Both the position numbers and the translations under genes were made by a program. The notes under the pieces are model-generated. The model was not told the DNA's origin. It saw only the letters and a list, made by a program, of their open reading frames with translations, and ran no database searches. From Pseudomonadota bacterium (GTDB lineage Bacteria; Pseudomonadota; Alphaproteobacteria; Acetobacterales; Acetobacteraceae), in contig JAKAWQ010000022.1 in assembly GCA_021816925.1 (NCBI GenBank), positions 1 through 48,605 of the forward strand: a stretch of DNA of 48,605 nt. Reading direction: 5' to 3'. Of the stretch, positions 34,718 to 43,282 are shown in pieces (within the stretch, counting starts at the first letter, position 1; the number at the start of each line of letters is the position of its first letter).

Positions 34718-35905
34718 TCAGACCGCGCGCTCACGGCGGAGCCTTTCGATTTCCGTGGATGAATAGCCGAGCTCGGAAAGGATCCCCCTGGTATGTTCGC
34801 CAAGCGCCGGCACCGGATCCATGCGCGAGGAAAAGGCGGCGGAGGTGGCAGGCGGAAGCAGGGCCGGGAGTGGGCCGGCCGGGGAGGAAATGGTTTGCCA
34901 GCGCTGCCGCGCGGCAAGCTGAGGATGCGCCCAGAGTTGCGTCATGTCGTTGACGTGGGCGTTGGCGATGCCCGCTTCATCGAGGCGCGCGACGAGCTCC
35001 TCGCCGGTAAGGGCAGAAAAGACGCCGCCGAGAATTGGGGCCAGCGCCGCCTGGTTGGCCGAGCGTTTGGTGTTCGAATCGTAATGCGGATCGGATAAGA
35101 GCTCGGGGCGGCGGAGCACGATTTCGCAGAAGTTCTTCCATTCGCGCTCGTTCTGCAAGCCAAACATAACGGTGCGGCCATCGCCCGCGGTGAAGGGACC
35201 GTAAGGGAAGATGGTGGCGTGTGCGGCGCCGGTGCGCGGCGGCGGGGGTTGACCTTCGAAGGTGTAATAGAGCGGGAAACTCATCCACTCGCCGAGCGCC
35301 TCGAGCATCGAGACCTCGACGCGGCTGCCCTGCCCCGACGCGGTGCGGGAAAGGAGCGCGGCGAGGATGCCGCTATAGGCGTACATGCCGGCGGCGATGT
35401 CGGCGATCGAGAGGCCGGACTTCGAGGGATGCTCGGGCGTTCCGGTGACGGAAAGAAATCCGGCCTCGCTCTGGATCAGGAGGTCGTAGGCCTTGCGGTC
35501 GCGGTAAGGCCCGTCGGCGCCGTAGCCGGAGATGTCGCAAAGGATGAGGCGGGGATGGGTGGGGCGCAGCTTCTCCTCCGAAAGGCCAAGGCGGTCGGCG
35601 GCGCCTGGGGCGAGATTCTGCACCAGCACGTCGGTTTTGGCGAGCAGGTGGGAGAGAATCTCGCGCGCGGCCGGATGCTTGACGTCGAGCGTGAGGCTTT
35701 CCTTGGAGCGGTTGCACCAGACGAAGTGCGAGGCGAGGCCGCGCACGCGGGTATCGTAGGCTCGCGCGAAGTCTCCGACCTCGGGGCGCTCGACCTTGAT
35801 GACGCGCGCGCCGAGATCCGCGAGCTGGCGGGTGGCGAAGGGGGCGGCGATCGCGTGTTCGAGGGTGACCACGAGGAGGCCGTCGAGCGGGCGGGCGGCG
35901 GGCAT
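34718..35905 (-). CDS. family III (CaiB/BaiF) CoA-transferase
   Basis: The 395-residue protein has GLLVVTLEHAIAAPFATRQLADLGARVIKVE, the family N-terminus, then GPYRDRKAYDLLIQSEAGFL and SIADIAAGMYAY. The Asp at 169 lies exactly where formyl-CoA transferase carries its catalytic Asp169. Such enzymes move CoA between carboxylic acids, for example succinyl-CoA to mesaconate. I prefer the ATG at 35905: AGGAG lies 6 bases before it, while the ATG at 35911 touches the Shine-Dalgarno. The hydratase gene is 18 bases upstream. Confidence 0.9.
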   Translation of the reverse strand: MPAARPLDGLLVVTLEHAIAAPFATRQLADLGARVIKVERPEVGDFARAYDTRVRGLASHFVWCNRSKESLTLDVKHPAAREILSHLLAKTDVLVQNLAPGAADRLGLSEEKLRPTHPRLILCDISGYGADGPYRDRKAYDLLIQSEAGFLSVTGTPEHPSKSGLSIADIAAGMYAYSGILAALLSRTASGQGSRVEVSMLEALGEWMSFPLYYTFEGQPPPPRTGAAHATIFPYGPFTAGDGRTVMFGLQNEREWKNFCEIVLRRPELLSDPHYDSNTKRSANQAALAPILGGVFSALTGEELVARLDEAGIANAHVNDMTQLWAHPQLAARQRWQTISSPAGPLPALLPPATSAAFSSRMDPVPALGEHTRGILSELGYSSTEIERLRRERAV

Positions 35906-35923
35906 CTTCATCTCCTCTCGGGA

Positions 35924-36796
35924 TCAGGCACGGAAGCGGGCTTCGGCATCCATCGCAAGGAAGCCTTCGGAGTCCGCGGCCCAGAGGGCGGCAGCGAGCG
36001 GATCGGCGCGGCCGGCGACCGTGAAGGGGGAGAGATCGAAGAGAGGGCGGACGGCACGGAAGCGGAACGACGCGAGCGGTGCGGAGCTGTTGCGCCGGAG
36101 GAGATCGAGGAGGAGGGTTGCGATCAGCGGGCCATGCACGACGAGGCCGGGATACTTCTCGACCTCGGTGGCGTAGCGGCGGTCGTAATGGATGCGGTGC
36201 GCGTTGAAGATGAGGGCCGAGTAGCGAAAGAGGAGCACGTCATCGGGGACGATCCGGCGCTGCCAGGCGGGGTTTTCGGGTGCGGGCCGCGGGGCAGGTG
36301 AAGCTTCGTTCGGACCGGCTTCGGCGCGATAGACGAGGTCCTGCTCTTCGGTGAGAGCGAGACCGGCGGCTCCGGAAATCTCGTGGCGGACGCAAACGAA
36401 GACGAGCGCACCGCTCCGACCCTGCTTCTGCGTGATGTCAACGATGGTGGAAGTTCGCCGGATCGCTTCGCCGATGTGGAGGGACGCGTGGAAGGTGAAG
36501 CGGCCGCCGGCCCACATCCGGCGCGGCAGCGTGACCGGCGGGAGAAAGCCGCCGCGTTTGGCGTGGCCGTCTTCGCCGAGCTCGGAGGCTGGGTGGAGGG
36601 GCAGAAAGTAGAGCCAGTGCCAGAGTGGGGGCAGCGGATCGCCGGCGCGGGGCGGCGGATCGCCGCGATCGAGCGTGGCGGAGAGGGCGGCGACGGGGAC
36701 CGGGGTGATGGTGTCGGTCCCGGTTTCGGTGCGGCCGATCCAGGATCGCAGGGGCTCGATTTCCCTTGGGGCGGCGGCCGTAGCGGTGCTGCTCAT
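35924..36796 (-). CDS. MaoC/FAS1-like hydratase (mesaconyl-C4-CoA hydratase type)
   Basis: The 290-residue protein has a double hot-dog layout. The N-terminal FAS1-like dehydratase half contains GDPLPPLWHWLYFLPLHPASELGEDGH-type sequence (here PPLWHWLYFLP). The C-terminal half has the hydratase motif YSALIFNAHRIHYDRRYA and VVHGPLIATLLLDLL. The family adds water to mesaconyl-C4-CoA or itaconyl-CoA, and other members act on methylene or acrylyl thioesters. It starts ATG 36796, overlapping the stop of the lyase gene, and precedes a CoA-transferase: the expected activate-then-hydrate pair. Confidence 0.85.
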   Translation of the reverse strand: MSSTATAAAPREIEPLRSWIGRTETGTDTITPVPVAALSATLDRGDPPPRAGDPLPPLWHWLYFLPLHPASELGEDGHAKRGGFLPPVTLPRRMWAGGRFTFHASLHIGEAIRRTSTIVDITQKQGRSGALVFVCVRHEISGAAGLALTEEQDLVYRAEAGPNEASPAPRPAPENPAWQRRIVPDDVLLFRYSALIFNAHRIHYDRRYATEVEKYPGLVVHGPLIATLLLDLLRRNSSAPLASFRFRAVRPLFDLSPFTVAGRADPLAAALWAADSEGFLAMDAEARFRA

Positions 36797-38160
36797 GCTG
36801 GTTTCCGGGTCGGTGGAGCGTGGGCGGCGAGGATGCGATCGACCATTTCGCCGGCGAGGCCGCAATAGTTCGCCGGATCGACGAGGCGGGCAAGGGCGGC
36901 GCGACCCAGGTGCGGCTTGATCTCCGGATGGGCGGCAAGGAGATCGAGGAAAGTTCCATTGCCCGCGAGGACGTCGCGGCAGATTTCATAGACGAGATCG
37001 TGCGCACGTTGGCGACCCAGCGCGGGGCCGAGGGCCATCATCACCGCTTCGGAGACGACGAGGCCGCCGGTGAGATCGAGATTCTTGCGCATGCGGGCGG
37101 GATCGACCTCGAGGTCTTCGAGCAGGGTGCGGGTGTGCGCGAGCGCGCCGGCGGAGAGGAGAAAAATCTCGGGGAGTGCGATCCATTCAATTTCCCAGGG
37201 GCCGGTGGAGCGCTCGTGGTCGGCGACCATGGCATCGAGCAGGGCGGCGACGTGCTGGCGGACCATGGCGGCGGCGGCGTGGACGTAAGCGGAGAAAATC
37301 GGGTTGCGCTTCTGCGGCATGGTGCTCGAAGAGCCGCGGCCGGCGGCGAAGGGCTCGAAGACTTCCTCCACTTCGGTCTGCATCATGAGCTTCACGTCGG
37401 TTGCGATCTTGCCAAGCGTGCCGGTGACGAGCCCGAGGAAGCAGCCGACCTCGGCGATGCGATCGCGCACGCTGTGCCAGGCGATCTCGGGTTGGGCGAG
37501 GCCGAGTTCGGCCATCAGCGCCTGTTGGACAGCGAGACCGTCGGCGCCGAGGGAAGCCAGCGTACCGGTGGCGCCGCCGAACTCGCCGGCGAGGACGCGG
37601 GGCCGAAGCTCGGCCAGGCGCGCGCGATGGCGATGGAAGGCCGAGAGGAGGACGGCGCATTTGTAGCCGAAGGTGATGGGGGTTGCCTGCTGAAGGTTGC
37701 TGCGGCCGGCCATGGGCGTGTCGCGGAAGCGACGGGCGAGCGAGGCGAGTGCCGCGGCGATGGCGGCGAGGTCCTGTTCGAGGAGGGCGAGTGCATCGCG
37801 GATCTGGAGGATGGTCGCGGTGTCGGTGATGTCCTGCGTGGTGGCACCCCAGTGGCACCATTCGCCGAGGCCGTCTGCGCAAAGCGCGACCAGCTGCTGG
37901 ACGACGGGCAGCACCGGGTAGCCGATGCGCTGGGTGGCCGCCTCGAGCTTGGCCATGTCGAATTTTTCGGCGTGGCAATTGCGGACGATCTCGACGGCGG
38001 TGTTCGCAGGGATGATGCCAAGGTGCGCCTGGACGCGGGCGAGAGCCGCTTCGATATCGAGATAATACTGGACACGCGCCTGATCGGAGAAGATGCGGCG
38101 CATGGCGGCGGTTCCGAAGATGTCACGGAAGATCTCGGAATCGAGGAGGGTGGCGGGCAT
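36793..38160 (-). CDS. fumarase/aspartase-superfamily lyase (PcaB/adenylosuccinate lyase-like)
   Basis: The 455-residue mostly helical enzyme has the three conserved blocks of the superfamily: HWGATTQDITDT (103-114), AGRSNLQQATPITFGYK (about 151-167) and the signature GSSSTMPQKRNP (276-287) with the catalytic serine loop. Closest in style to 3-carboxy-cis,cis-muconate cycloisomerase-like proteins, but such relatives also cleave C-N bonds to give fumarate. No other protocatechuate genes are present, so a pcaB label is not justified. It lies between an uptake system and CoA-activating enzymes, which favours a lyase producing an unsaturated dicarboxylate. Confidence 0.85.
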   Translation of the reverse strand: MPATLLDSEIFRDIFGTAAMRRIFSDQARVQYYLDIEAALARVQAHLGIIPANTAVEIVRNCHAEKFDMAKLEAATQRIGYPVLPVVQQLVALCADGLGEWCHWGATTQDITDTATILQIRDALALLEQDLAAIAAALASLARRFRDTPMAGRSNLQQATPITFGYKCAVLLSAFHRHRARLAELRPRVLAGEFGGATGTLASLGADGLAVQQALMAELGLAQPEIAWHSVRDRIAEVGCFLGLVTGTLGKIATDVKLMMQTEVEEVFEPFAAGRGSSSTMPQKRNPIFSAYVHAAAAMVRQHVAALLDAMVADHERSTGPWEIEWIALPEIFLLSAGALAHTRTLLEDLEVDPARMRKNLDLTGGLVVSEAVMMALGPALGRQRAHDLVYEICRDVLAGNGTFLDLLAAHPEIKPHLGRAALARLVDPANYCGLAGEMVDRILAAHAPPTRKPA

Positions 38161-38221
38161 CGGCGCGTCCCAAAATTTTGCCTAGCGTAGAGTAGGGGTG
38201 AGGTAGCGGCCCGAGGCAAGG

Positions 38222-38250
38222 GCCGGGGCGGGCGCCGGCGCCGCCCCGGC
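38222..38250. promoter_or_regulatory. intercistronic hairpin downstream of the binding-protein gene
   Basis: A 10-bp perfect GC stem (GCCGGGGCGG with CCGCCCCGGC) around a 9-base loop. It lies in the 105-base gap between the SBP stop and the lyase start. On the coding (minus) strand no T run follows, so it is more likely an mRNA-stabilising or partial-termination element, as often found after ABC binding-protein genes. Confidence 0.5.
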
Positions 38251-38265
38251 TTTCCGTGCAGCGCG

Positions 38266-39318
38266 TCAGGACTTGAGGTAGCGGCCGAGCGCGAGCTTGT
38301 CGTGGGAAAGGTCGAGCATGTCCGCCGGCGCGAGCGCGGCTGCGATCATCTTCTGCTGGAGCATGAGCTTCTCGCCTTCGGCGAGCCAGCGCGCGAAGGC
38401 GCCGGAGCCGTAGGCGGCGAGAATCTGGCGCGAAGAGAGCCAGTCCTCGGCAGTGGTCTGCTGGAGGTAGGGCTTGTCGTTCGGTGCGCGGTCGTGGCGT
38501 GCGGTGATGGCGGCGGCCTCTTTCAGATTGGCCTTGCGCCAGTCATTCGCACGAGCCTTGACGGTGAGAAGCCGGACCAGGGTGTCGGTGTGCTTCTGCG
38601 CCAGCGCGTTCGACGCCATCCAGAACATCGGATAGGCGAAGCCCTTGAAGGAGGAGGGGCGCGCAAGCACGCGCACCGGCACGCGCTCGGTGATGGCGGC
38701 CTCGAAGGGCAGGTAGATCGAGACCGCATCGAGCCGGCCGCCGAGGAAGGTCGAGACGATGCCGTCCGGCTGGAGGTTGATCGCCTTGACGTCGCTCATC
38801 GAAAGGCCGGCGGATTGCAGCGCTCGACCGAGCACCAGCTGGCTGCCGGTCCCTTCGACGTAGCCCACCTCCTTGCCGCGGAGGTCTGAGATCGTGCGGA
38901 TGGGGCCGCTCTTGCGGGAGAGGACGAAGACGTCGTCGAGCAGGTTGTCGAGGCTGACGATCTTCGCGTGCGGGATAAGGCTGTTCACCGCCGGATTGAG
39001 GCCGGGGATGGTGATGTCGAGGCTGCCGCCGACCAGTGCCGCGGCCTGGGCGGGGAAGGTCGTGAAGGGGATTCCCGTGACGTCGAGGCCGGCGGCACGG
39101 AACCAGCCGAAATGGAGTGCTACGCATGTAACGCCGCCGGCGGTGAGCGAGCCGTTGTAGCCGATGCGGATGGAAGGCAGGGCAGCGCGCGCGAGGTGCG
39201 GAGCGAACACGGCAGCCCCGAGGCCGCCGGCGGCGAGACCGGCGGCCGCGCCGAGCAGCCGGCGGCGAGCGGGATTGGCCGGAGCGGGGCGGGTTGGTTG
39301 GTCGGATTTGTGGTTCAT
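38266..39318 (-). CDS. ABC transporter substrate-binding protein, NitT/TauT (NMT1-like)
   Basis: The 350-residue periplasmic protein has a twin-arginine-like signal (RRRLLGAAAGLAAGGLGAAV, cleavage near ARA-AL). The mature part reads IRIGYNGSLTAGGVTCVALHFGWFRAAGLDV, then PAQAAALVGGSLDITIPGLNP and DLRGKEVGYVEGTGSQ, typical of SsuA/TauA-type binders. Substrates of the class include sulfonates, nitrate, pyrimidines and aromatic carboxylates. AGGGAGA lies 5 bases before the ATG. It is the only SBP in the operon and pairs with the ATPase 39 bases upstream. Confidence 0.92.
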   Translation of the reverse strand: MNHKSDQPTRPAPANPARRRLLGAAAGLAAGGLGAAVFAPHLARAALPSIRIGYNGSLTAGGVTCVALHFGWFRAAGLDVTGIPFTTFPAQAAALVGGSLDITIPGLNPAVNSLIPHAKIVSLDNLLDDVFVLSRKSGPIRTISDLRGKEVGYVEGTGSQLVLGRALQSAGLSMSDVKAINLQPDGIVSTFLGGRLDAVSIYLPFEAAITERVPVRVLARPSSFKGFAYPMFWMASNALAQKHTDTLVRLLTVKARANDWRKANLKEAAAITARHDRAPNDKPYLQQTTAEDWLSSRQILAAYGSGAFARWLAEGEKLMLQQKMIAAALAPADMLDLSHDKLALGRYLKS

Positions 39319-39357
39319 CGTGTTCTCCCTGGTTGTCCGGCTGAGCCGGAGTTTGCT

Positions 39358-40146
39358 TCAGGACGGGGCGGCGTGGTCGAGCTCGCGCCAGAGTTCGGCG
39401 CGCGTGGCGGCGAAGGCGGGCGTATCGCGAAGCTCAGGGTTACGCGGAAACGGATAGGGGATGGCGATGTCGCGCGCGACGCGCACCGGGGGGCCGTGCA
39501 GCACGAGCACGCGGTGGGCGAGCAGGATCGCCTCGTCGAGATCGTGGGTGATGAGCAGCACGGTCTTGCGCTCGCGGGCGAGGATCGCCATCAGCTCGCG
39601 CTGCAGGTGCCGGCGTGTGATGGCATCGAGCGCGCCGAACGGCTCGTCGAGCAGGAGCGCGCGCGGGCCGACGACGAGCGCGCGGGCGAGCGCGCAGCGT
39701 TGTTTCATGCCGCCCGAAAGGGCCTTCGGCAGTGCCTCGGCGAAGGGGGCGAGACCCACCATCGCGAGATACCGCTCGACGAGCTCGCGGCGCCGGCGGC
39801 GCTCCGTGCGCACCATCGCAAGACCGAACTCGCAATTGCGGCGCACGCTGAGCCACGGAAAGAGGGCGTAGTGCTGGAAGACGACACCGCGGTCGGGGCC
39901 TGGCCCGTTAATGGCGCGGGGGCCGATCGTGATCGTGCCCTTGTCCGGAGTGAGAAGCCCGGCGGCGAGGTTCAGCAGCGTCGTCTTGCCGCAGCCGCTT
40001 GGGCCGACGAGCGCGGTCGTTTCGCCGGCTGCACAGACCAGGTTGAAATCGAGTACGACCGGGCGCGCCGGGCCGCGGGCGCCCGGAAATCGCTTCTCGA
40101 CGCGATCGAAAGTGATGGCGTCGGCAGTTTCGGCGGGCGCAGTCAT
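39358..40146 (-). CDS. ABC transporter ATP-binding protein, NitT/TauT type
   Basis: The 262-residue ATPase has Walker A GPSGCGKTT (48-56), a Q-loop in VVFQHYALFPWLS, the signature LSGGMKQR (143-150), Walker B LLLDEPFGALD (164-174) and the H-loop LITHDLDEAI. It powers uptake with the permease encoded just upstream. The ATG at 40146 overlaps the permease stop (ATGA). The open frame further upstream is antisense noise. Confidence 0.95.
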   Translation of the reverse strand: MTAPAETADAITFDRVEKRFPGARGPARPVVLDFNLVCAAGETTALVGPSGCGKTTLLNLAAGLLTPDKGTITIGPRAINGPGPDRGVVFQHYALFPWLSVRRNCEFGLAMVRTERRRRRELVERYLAMVGLAPFAEALPKALSGGMKQRCALARALVVGPRALLLDEPFGALDAITRRHLQRELMAILARERKTVLLITHDLDEAILLAHRVLVLHGPPVRVARDIAIPYPFPRNPELRDTPAFAATRAELWRELDHAAPS

Positions 40147-40949
40147 CGTCGTTCCTGCCAAGCGGTAAGACGCTGCTGGAAGAGATAGAACAGCCGATCC
40201 ATGGCGAGCCCGGCGAGGCCGATCAGCACGATGCCGATGAAGATCTCGGCGATGTTGAAGTAAAGCTCGCCTTGCGAAATCATGTAGCCGAGCCCAGAGC
40301 GCGAGGCGATCAGCTCGGCGGCGACGAGCGTGCCCCAGCAATTGCCGAGCGCGATCCTGAGGCCGACGAAGAAGACGGGCATGGCCCCCGGGATCACGAC
40401 GCGGAGGAAAACGTCGAACTGATTGGCGCCAAGCACGCGCGCGGCGTCAATCAGCACGTGGTCGGCGTCGATCACGCCCTGGATCAGGGCGACCGTGACG
40501 GGCAGGAAGGCCGCGAGACCGATGACGAGATATTTCGGCAACTCGCCGATCCCGAAGAGGACGATCACAAAGGGGATCAACGCGAGCGGCGGAACGTTGC
40601 GGAGAAACTGGATCCACGGATCGAGTGCGAGGCGGGCGCCGCGGTACCAGCCGACGAGCAGGCCGACCGGAATTGCGAGGAGGACGCCGCCCGCATAGCC
40701 GATGGCGATGCGGCGGAGGCTTGCGGCGAAATTGCGTGCGATGACGCCGACCCCCATGCCGAGCGCGGCGTGCACCACGCCGGCGGGCGTGGGCAGCAGC
40801 GAGGAACGCAAGCCCGCGGCAACGGCTTCCCAGAGCAGAAGGCCGGTGAGCACGCTCAAAAGAGAGATCGCGACATACCGGCCGCCGGCGGCGAGGCGCG
40901 GCTCAGCTGCGGGGAGTGGCGGCGTGTCCGGTTCGGCGGAGAGGTTCAT
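40143..40949 (-). CDS. ABC transporter permease, NitT/TauT type
   Basis: The 268-residue inner-membrane protein has about six helices. The coupling loop reads FLRNVPPLALIPFVIVLFGIGELPK and ARVLGANQFDVFLRVVIPGAMPVFFVGLRIALG. The intact C-terminus GLGYMISQGELYFNIAEIFIGIVLIGLAGLAMDRLFY provides the comparison that shows the permease at 19735 is truncated. Both its ends overlap neighbours by 4 bases. Confidence 0.93.
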   Translation of the reverse strand: MNLSAEPDTPPLPAAEPRLAAGGRYVAISLLSVLTGLLLWEAVAAGLRSSLLPTPAGVVHAALGMGVGVIARNFAASLRRIAIGYAGGVLLAIPVGLLVGWYRGARLALDPWIQFLRNVPPLALIPFVIVLFGIGELPKYLVIGLAAFLPVTVALIQGVIDADHVLIDAARVLGANQFDVFLRVVIPGAMPVFFVGLRIALGNCWGTLVAAELIASRSGLGYMISQGELYFNIAEIFIGIVLIGLAGLAMDRLFYLFQQRLTAWQERR

Positions 40950-41689
40950 GGGCGCGGCCGGTGGCCGGGCGAATAGCGGCGGCGTGCTACCGTTCGTGCG
41001 CGGGCGGGTTGCTCGGTGCGCTGCTGCGTCTCGTCGCGGGCGAGGCTGTCGATGATGTGGGTACGGAGCGCGGCAGCGGCGGCGGCAGCATCACCGCGCC
41101 GGAGCGCGTCGATGATGCGCTGATGCTCGGCGACGATGGTGGCTTGGTGCGGCACGCCGCTTCTGAGGTGCATGCGGGAGAACTGCGCGGTGACGGCGAC
41201 CGCCTGCCAGGCGCGCAGCAGATAGGGGTTTCCGGCGGCGGCGATGAGCGTCGAGTGGAAGGCGAGGTTGAGCTCGGCGAAGCCGCGCGCGCGGACGAAG
41301 CGCTGCGCGAGGGCCAGGTTGCCGGAGAACCGTCCGGCGGCGATGCGGTCGTTGATGGCCTGCAGGCGCGCGAGGTCACGCGCGCCAAGGCGAGGTGCTG
41401 CGAGCGGCAACGTATTCGCCTCGATGACAAGGCGCGCATCCATCCAGTGCCGGATCGCGGCGGGGTCAGGCGCGGGGGTGACGCGGTAGCCGCGGTTGTC
41501 GGCGAGCGTGACGAGGCCGTCGGCGCGCAGGCGCGCGAGCGCCTCGCGCACCGGGGTCGCGCTGATCGCGAATTCGGCGGCGAGGTCGGAGATGCCAAGG
41601 CGTTCGCCAGCGGCAAGGCGTTGCTCGGCGATACGCCGGCGCAGCGCCTCGTAAACCTGGGTGACGAGGCTGACCGGGCGGACGGTCAT
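40946..41689 (-). CDS. GntR-family transcriptional regulator, FCD subfamily
   Basis: The 247-residue protein has a winged helix at about 8-75 (EALRRRIAEQRLAAGERLGI, then TPVREALARLRADGLVTL) and an FCD effector domain (about 85-220, with AELNLAFHSTLIAAAGNPYL and EHQRIIDALRRGDAAAA). The Arg-rich tail is probably disordered. It sits inside the operon it presumably controls, with 4-base overlaps to the sulfatase and the permease. The palindrome at 43260-43275 is its best candidate operator. Confidence 0.9.
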   Translation of the reverse strand: MTVRPVSLVTQVYEALRRRIAEQRLAAGERLGISDLAAEFAISATPVREALARLRADGLVTLADNRGYRVTPAPDPAAIRHWMDARLVIEANTLPLAAPRLGARDLARLQAINDRIAAGRFSGNLALAQRFVRARGFAELNLAFHSTLIAAAGNPYLLRAWQAVAVTAQFSRMHLRSGVPHQATIVAEHQRIIDALRRGDAAAAAAALRTHIIDSLARDETQQRTEQPARARTVARRRYSPGHRPRP

Positions 41690-43254
41690 GACGCGGCACC
41701 GGCCGCGGGCAGGGGCGGCGCGCCGGGCGGAGCGGCGCCGAGACGGAGGAAGGCCTCGGGCGGGGCGTCGTGCGCCTGCATGATCTCCGCCATGAGATCG
41801 CGCAGGCGCGCCTCCTCGGCGTGTGCGGCGGCGAGCGGCGCAGTCTGGCCGGGATCGGCTTCGAGATCGTAGAGAACGGTGCGCGCGTCGAGCGAAGGAT
41901 AGCGGCCGCGCATGTTGCCGGCCGCCTCGGCGAGCACGGGAACCTTAAGGACGGGCATGCCGCGCGTGAAGTCGAACGGCGGCCGCAGTGTGGCGGCGGC
42001 GAGCTCGGCGGGCTCGAAGAAGCTCCGCATGTGCATCGGCATCAGCGTGTAGTGGAACAGCGGATCCGGCGCCTCGGGCGGCGGGTAAACGAGCCAGGCG
42101 AAGCGACCGTCGGTGATGTTGGTAGCGCCGCCGAACTGCCCGAAGAGCGCGGCGGGGCGGAGCGGCCGGTCAGCGGCGAGAAGCGCAAGAAGCGAGTGAC
42201 CGCGCACCTCCCCCGGCACCGGCGCGTCGAAAAGATCGAGAATGGTCGGCATCAGGTCGATCGTCTGGGTCAGCGCCCGGCAGCGGCCGGGCGCGACCTC
42301 GGGGTGATGGAGGAGGAGCGGGATGTGCACGATCTCGTTGAAGAAGGGCGGGCGGTTCTTGCCCCAGTATTCGCGCTCGCCGAGCAGGAGGCCGTGGTCC
42401 GTGCTGAGGATGATGGCGGTGTCTTCCCAGGCGTTGGCGGCATCGAGCCAGGCGAGGAGGCGGCCGAGATGCGCATCGCACATGGCGAGAAGTGCGAGGT
42501 AGTTGGCGCGAAGCTCGGCCGCTTCCGCAAGGAGGTAGTCGGGTCGGCCGTAGCGCGGCCAGTCGAGCACGGGGCCCTGATAGTCCGTTTCGAGGCCTGC
42601 GCGGTAACGCTCGGCGGCGAAGAACGGCTCGTGCGGGTCGAAGCATTCGATCTGCAGAAACCAGTTGTCCGCGGCACGGTTGGTTCCGAGGAAGTCGAGC
42701 GCGGCCGTGAAGCATTGCGCGAGCGGGAACTCTCTCTCGGTGTGGATGTACTGGCGCGTAATGGCATAGGGGAGTGCGGAGTTGGCGCCGCGGTCGGCAT
42801 CAAACTGGCTCGGGTGGAACTCGGCGCGGAGGCGCTCGAGTGGCGGATCGACCACACCCTTCCATCTGTCTTTTTCCTGGCCGCGGAAGAATTCCCACGA
42901 TGAGTAGCGGCCGTGATGGCCGATGCCGCCTTCCTCGAAATAATGGTAGTGGTCCGTGATGAGATGCGAATAGACGCCCCGGCCACGCAAAATTTCGGGG
43001 AAAGCGTTGTCGAACGGCTCGAGCGGGCCCCAGCCGCGATGCAAGAAGTTGAGGCGGCCGGTCTGCATGTCGCGGCGGGCGGGCATGCAGGGGAGGCTGC
43101 CGACGTAATGATTGTCGAAGACGAGGGAGCGCGCGGCGAGCGCGTCGAAATTGGGCGTCGGGACCGCGCGGCCGCCGTAGCAGCCGAGCGCGTGGCGGTT
43201 GAGGCTGTCGAAGAGGACGTAGATGACCCGCACACGCTTCCTCCGATAGGTCAT
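41686..43254 (-). CDS. type I sulfatase (alkaline phosphatase superfamily)
   Basis: The 522-residue hydrolase has metal ligand Asp16 in VLFDSLN. The formylglycine signature is CMPAR (Cys56-Arg60) followed by TGR, so maturation needs an FGE that is not in this window. Metal and substrate residues appear in ECFDPHEPFFAA and STDHGLLLGEREYWGKN. No signal peptide: it acts in the cytoplasm. The segment HYFEEGGIGHHGRYSSWEFFRGQE resembles aryl-sulfatase/phosphonate monoester hydrolase relatives, so a phosphonate or phosphate diester substrate is not excluded. The start may be ATG 43254 or 43266; the latter lies in the operator palindrome. Confidence 0.88.
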   Translation of the reverse strand: MTYRRKRVRVIYVLFDSLNRHALGCYGGRAVPTPNFDALAARSLVFDNHYVGSLPCMPARRDMQTGRLNFLHRGWGPLEPFDNAFPEILRGRGVYSHLITDHYHYFEEGGIGHHGRYSSWEFFRGQEKDRWKGVVDPPLERLRAEFHPSQFDADRGANSALPYAITRQYIHTEREFPLAQCFTAALDFLGTNRAADNWFLQIECFDPHEPFFAAERYRAGLETDYQGPVLDWPRYGRPDYLLAEAAELRANYLALLAMCDAHLGRLLAWLDAANAWEDTAIILSTDHGLLLGEREYWGKNRPPFFNEIVHIPLLLHHPEVAPGRCRALTQTIDLMPTILDLFDAPVPGEVRGHSLLALLAADRPLRPAALFGQFGGATNITDGRFAWLVYPPPEAPDPLFHYTLMPMHMRSFFEPAELAAATLRPPFDFTRGMPVLKVPVLAEAAGNMRGRYPSLDARTVLYDLEADPGQTAPLAAAHAEEARLRDLMAEIMQAHDAPPEAFLRLGAAPPGAPPLPAAGAAS

Positions 43255-43259
43255 GAAGT

Positions 43260-43275
43260 CGATCATATATGATCG
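43260..43275. promoter_or_regulatory. putative GntR operator, 16-bp perfect palindrome CGATCATATATGATCG
   Basis: A perfect 16-bp palindrome with an AT-rich centre in otherwise GC-rich DNA. It starts 8 bases after the -10 box and ends 6 bases before the sulfatase ATG at 43254. The operon encodes an FCD GntR protein as second gene. Position matches a repressor site; the link to this regulator is inferred. Confidence 0.6.
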
Positions 43276-43282
43276 TTGATAT

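Noticed and set aside
36793-38160. Naming the lyase pcaB (3-carboxy-cis,cis-muconate cycloisomerase)
   Set aside because: The superfamily signature is shared by many lyases, and no protocatechuate pathway genes accompany it.
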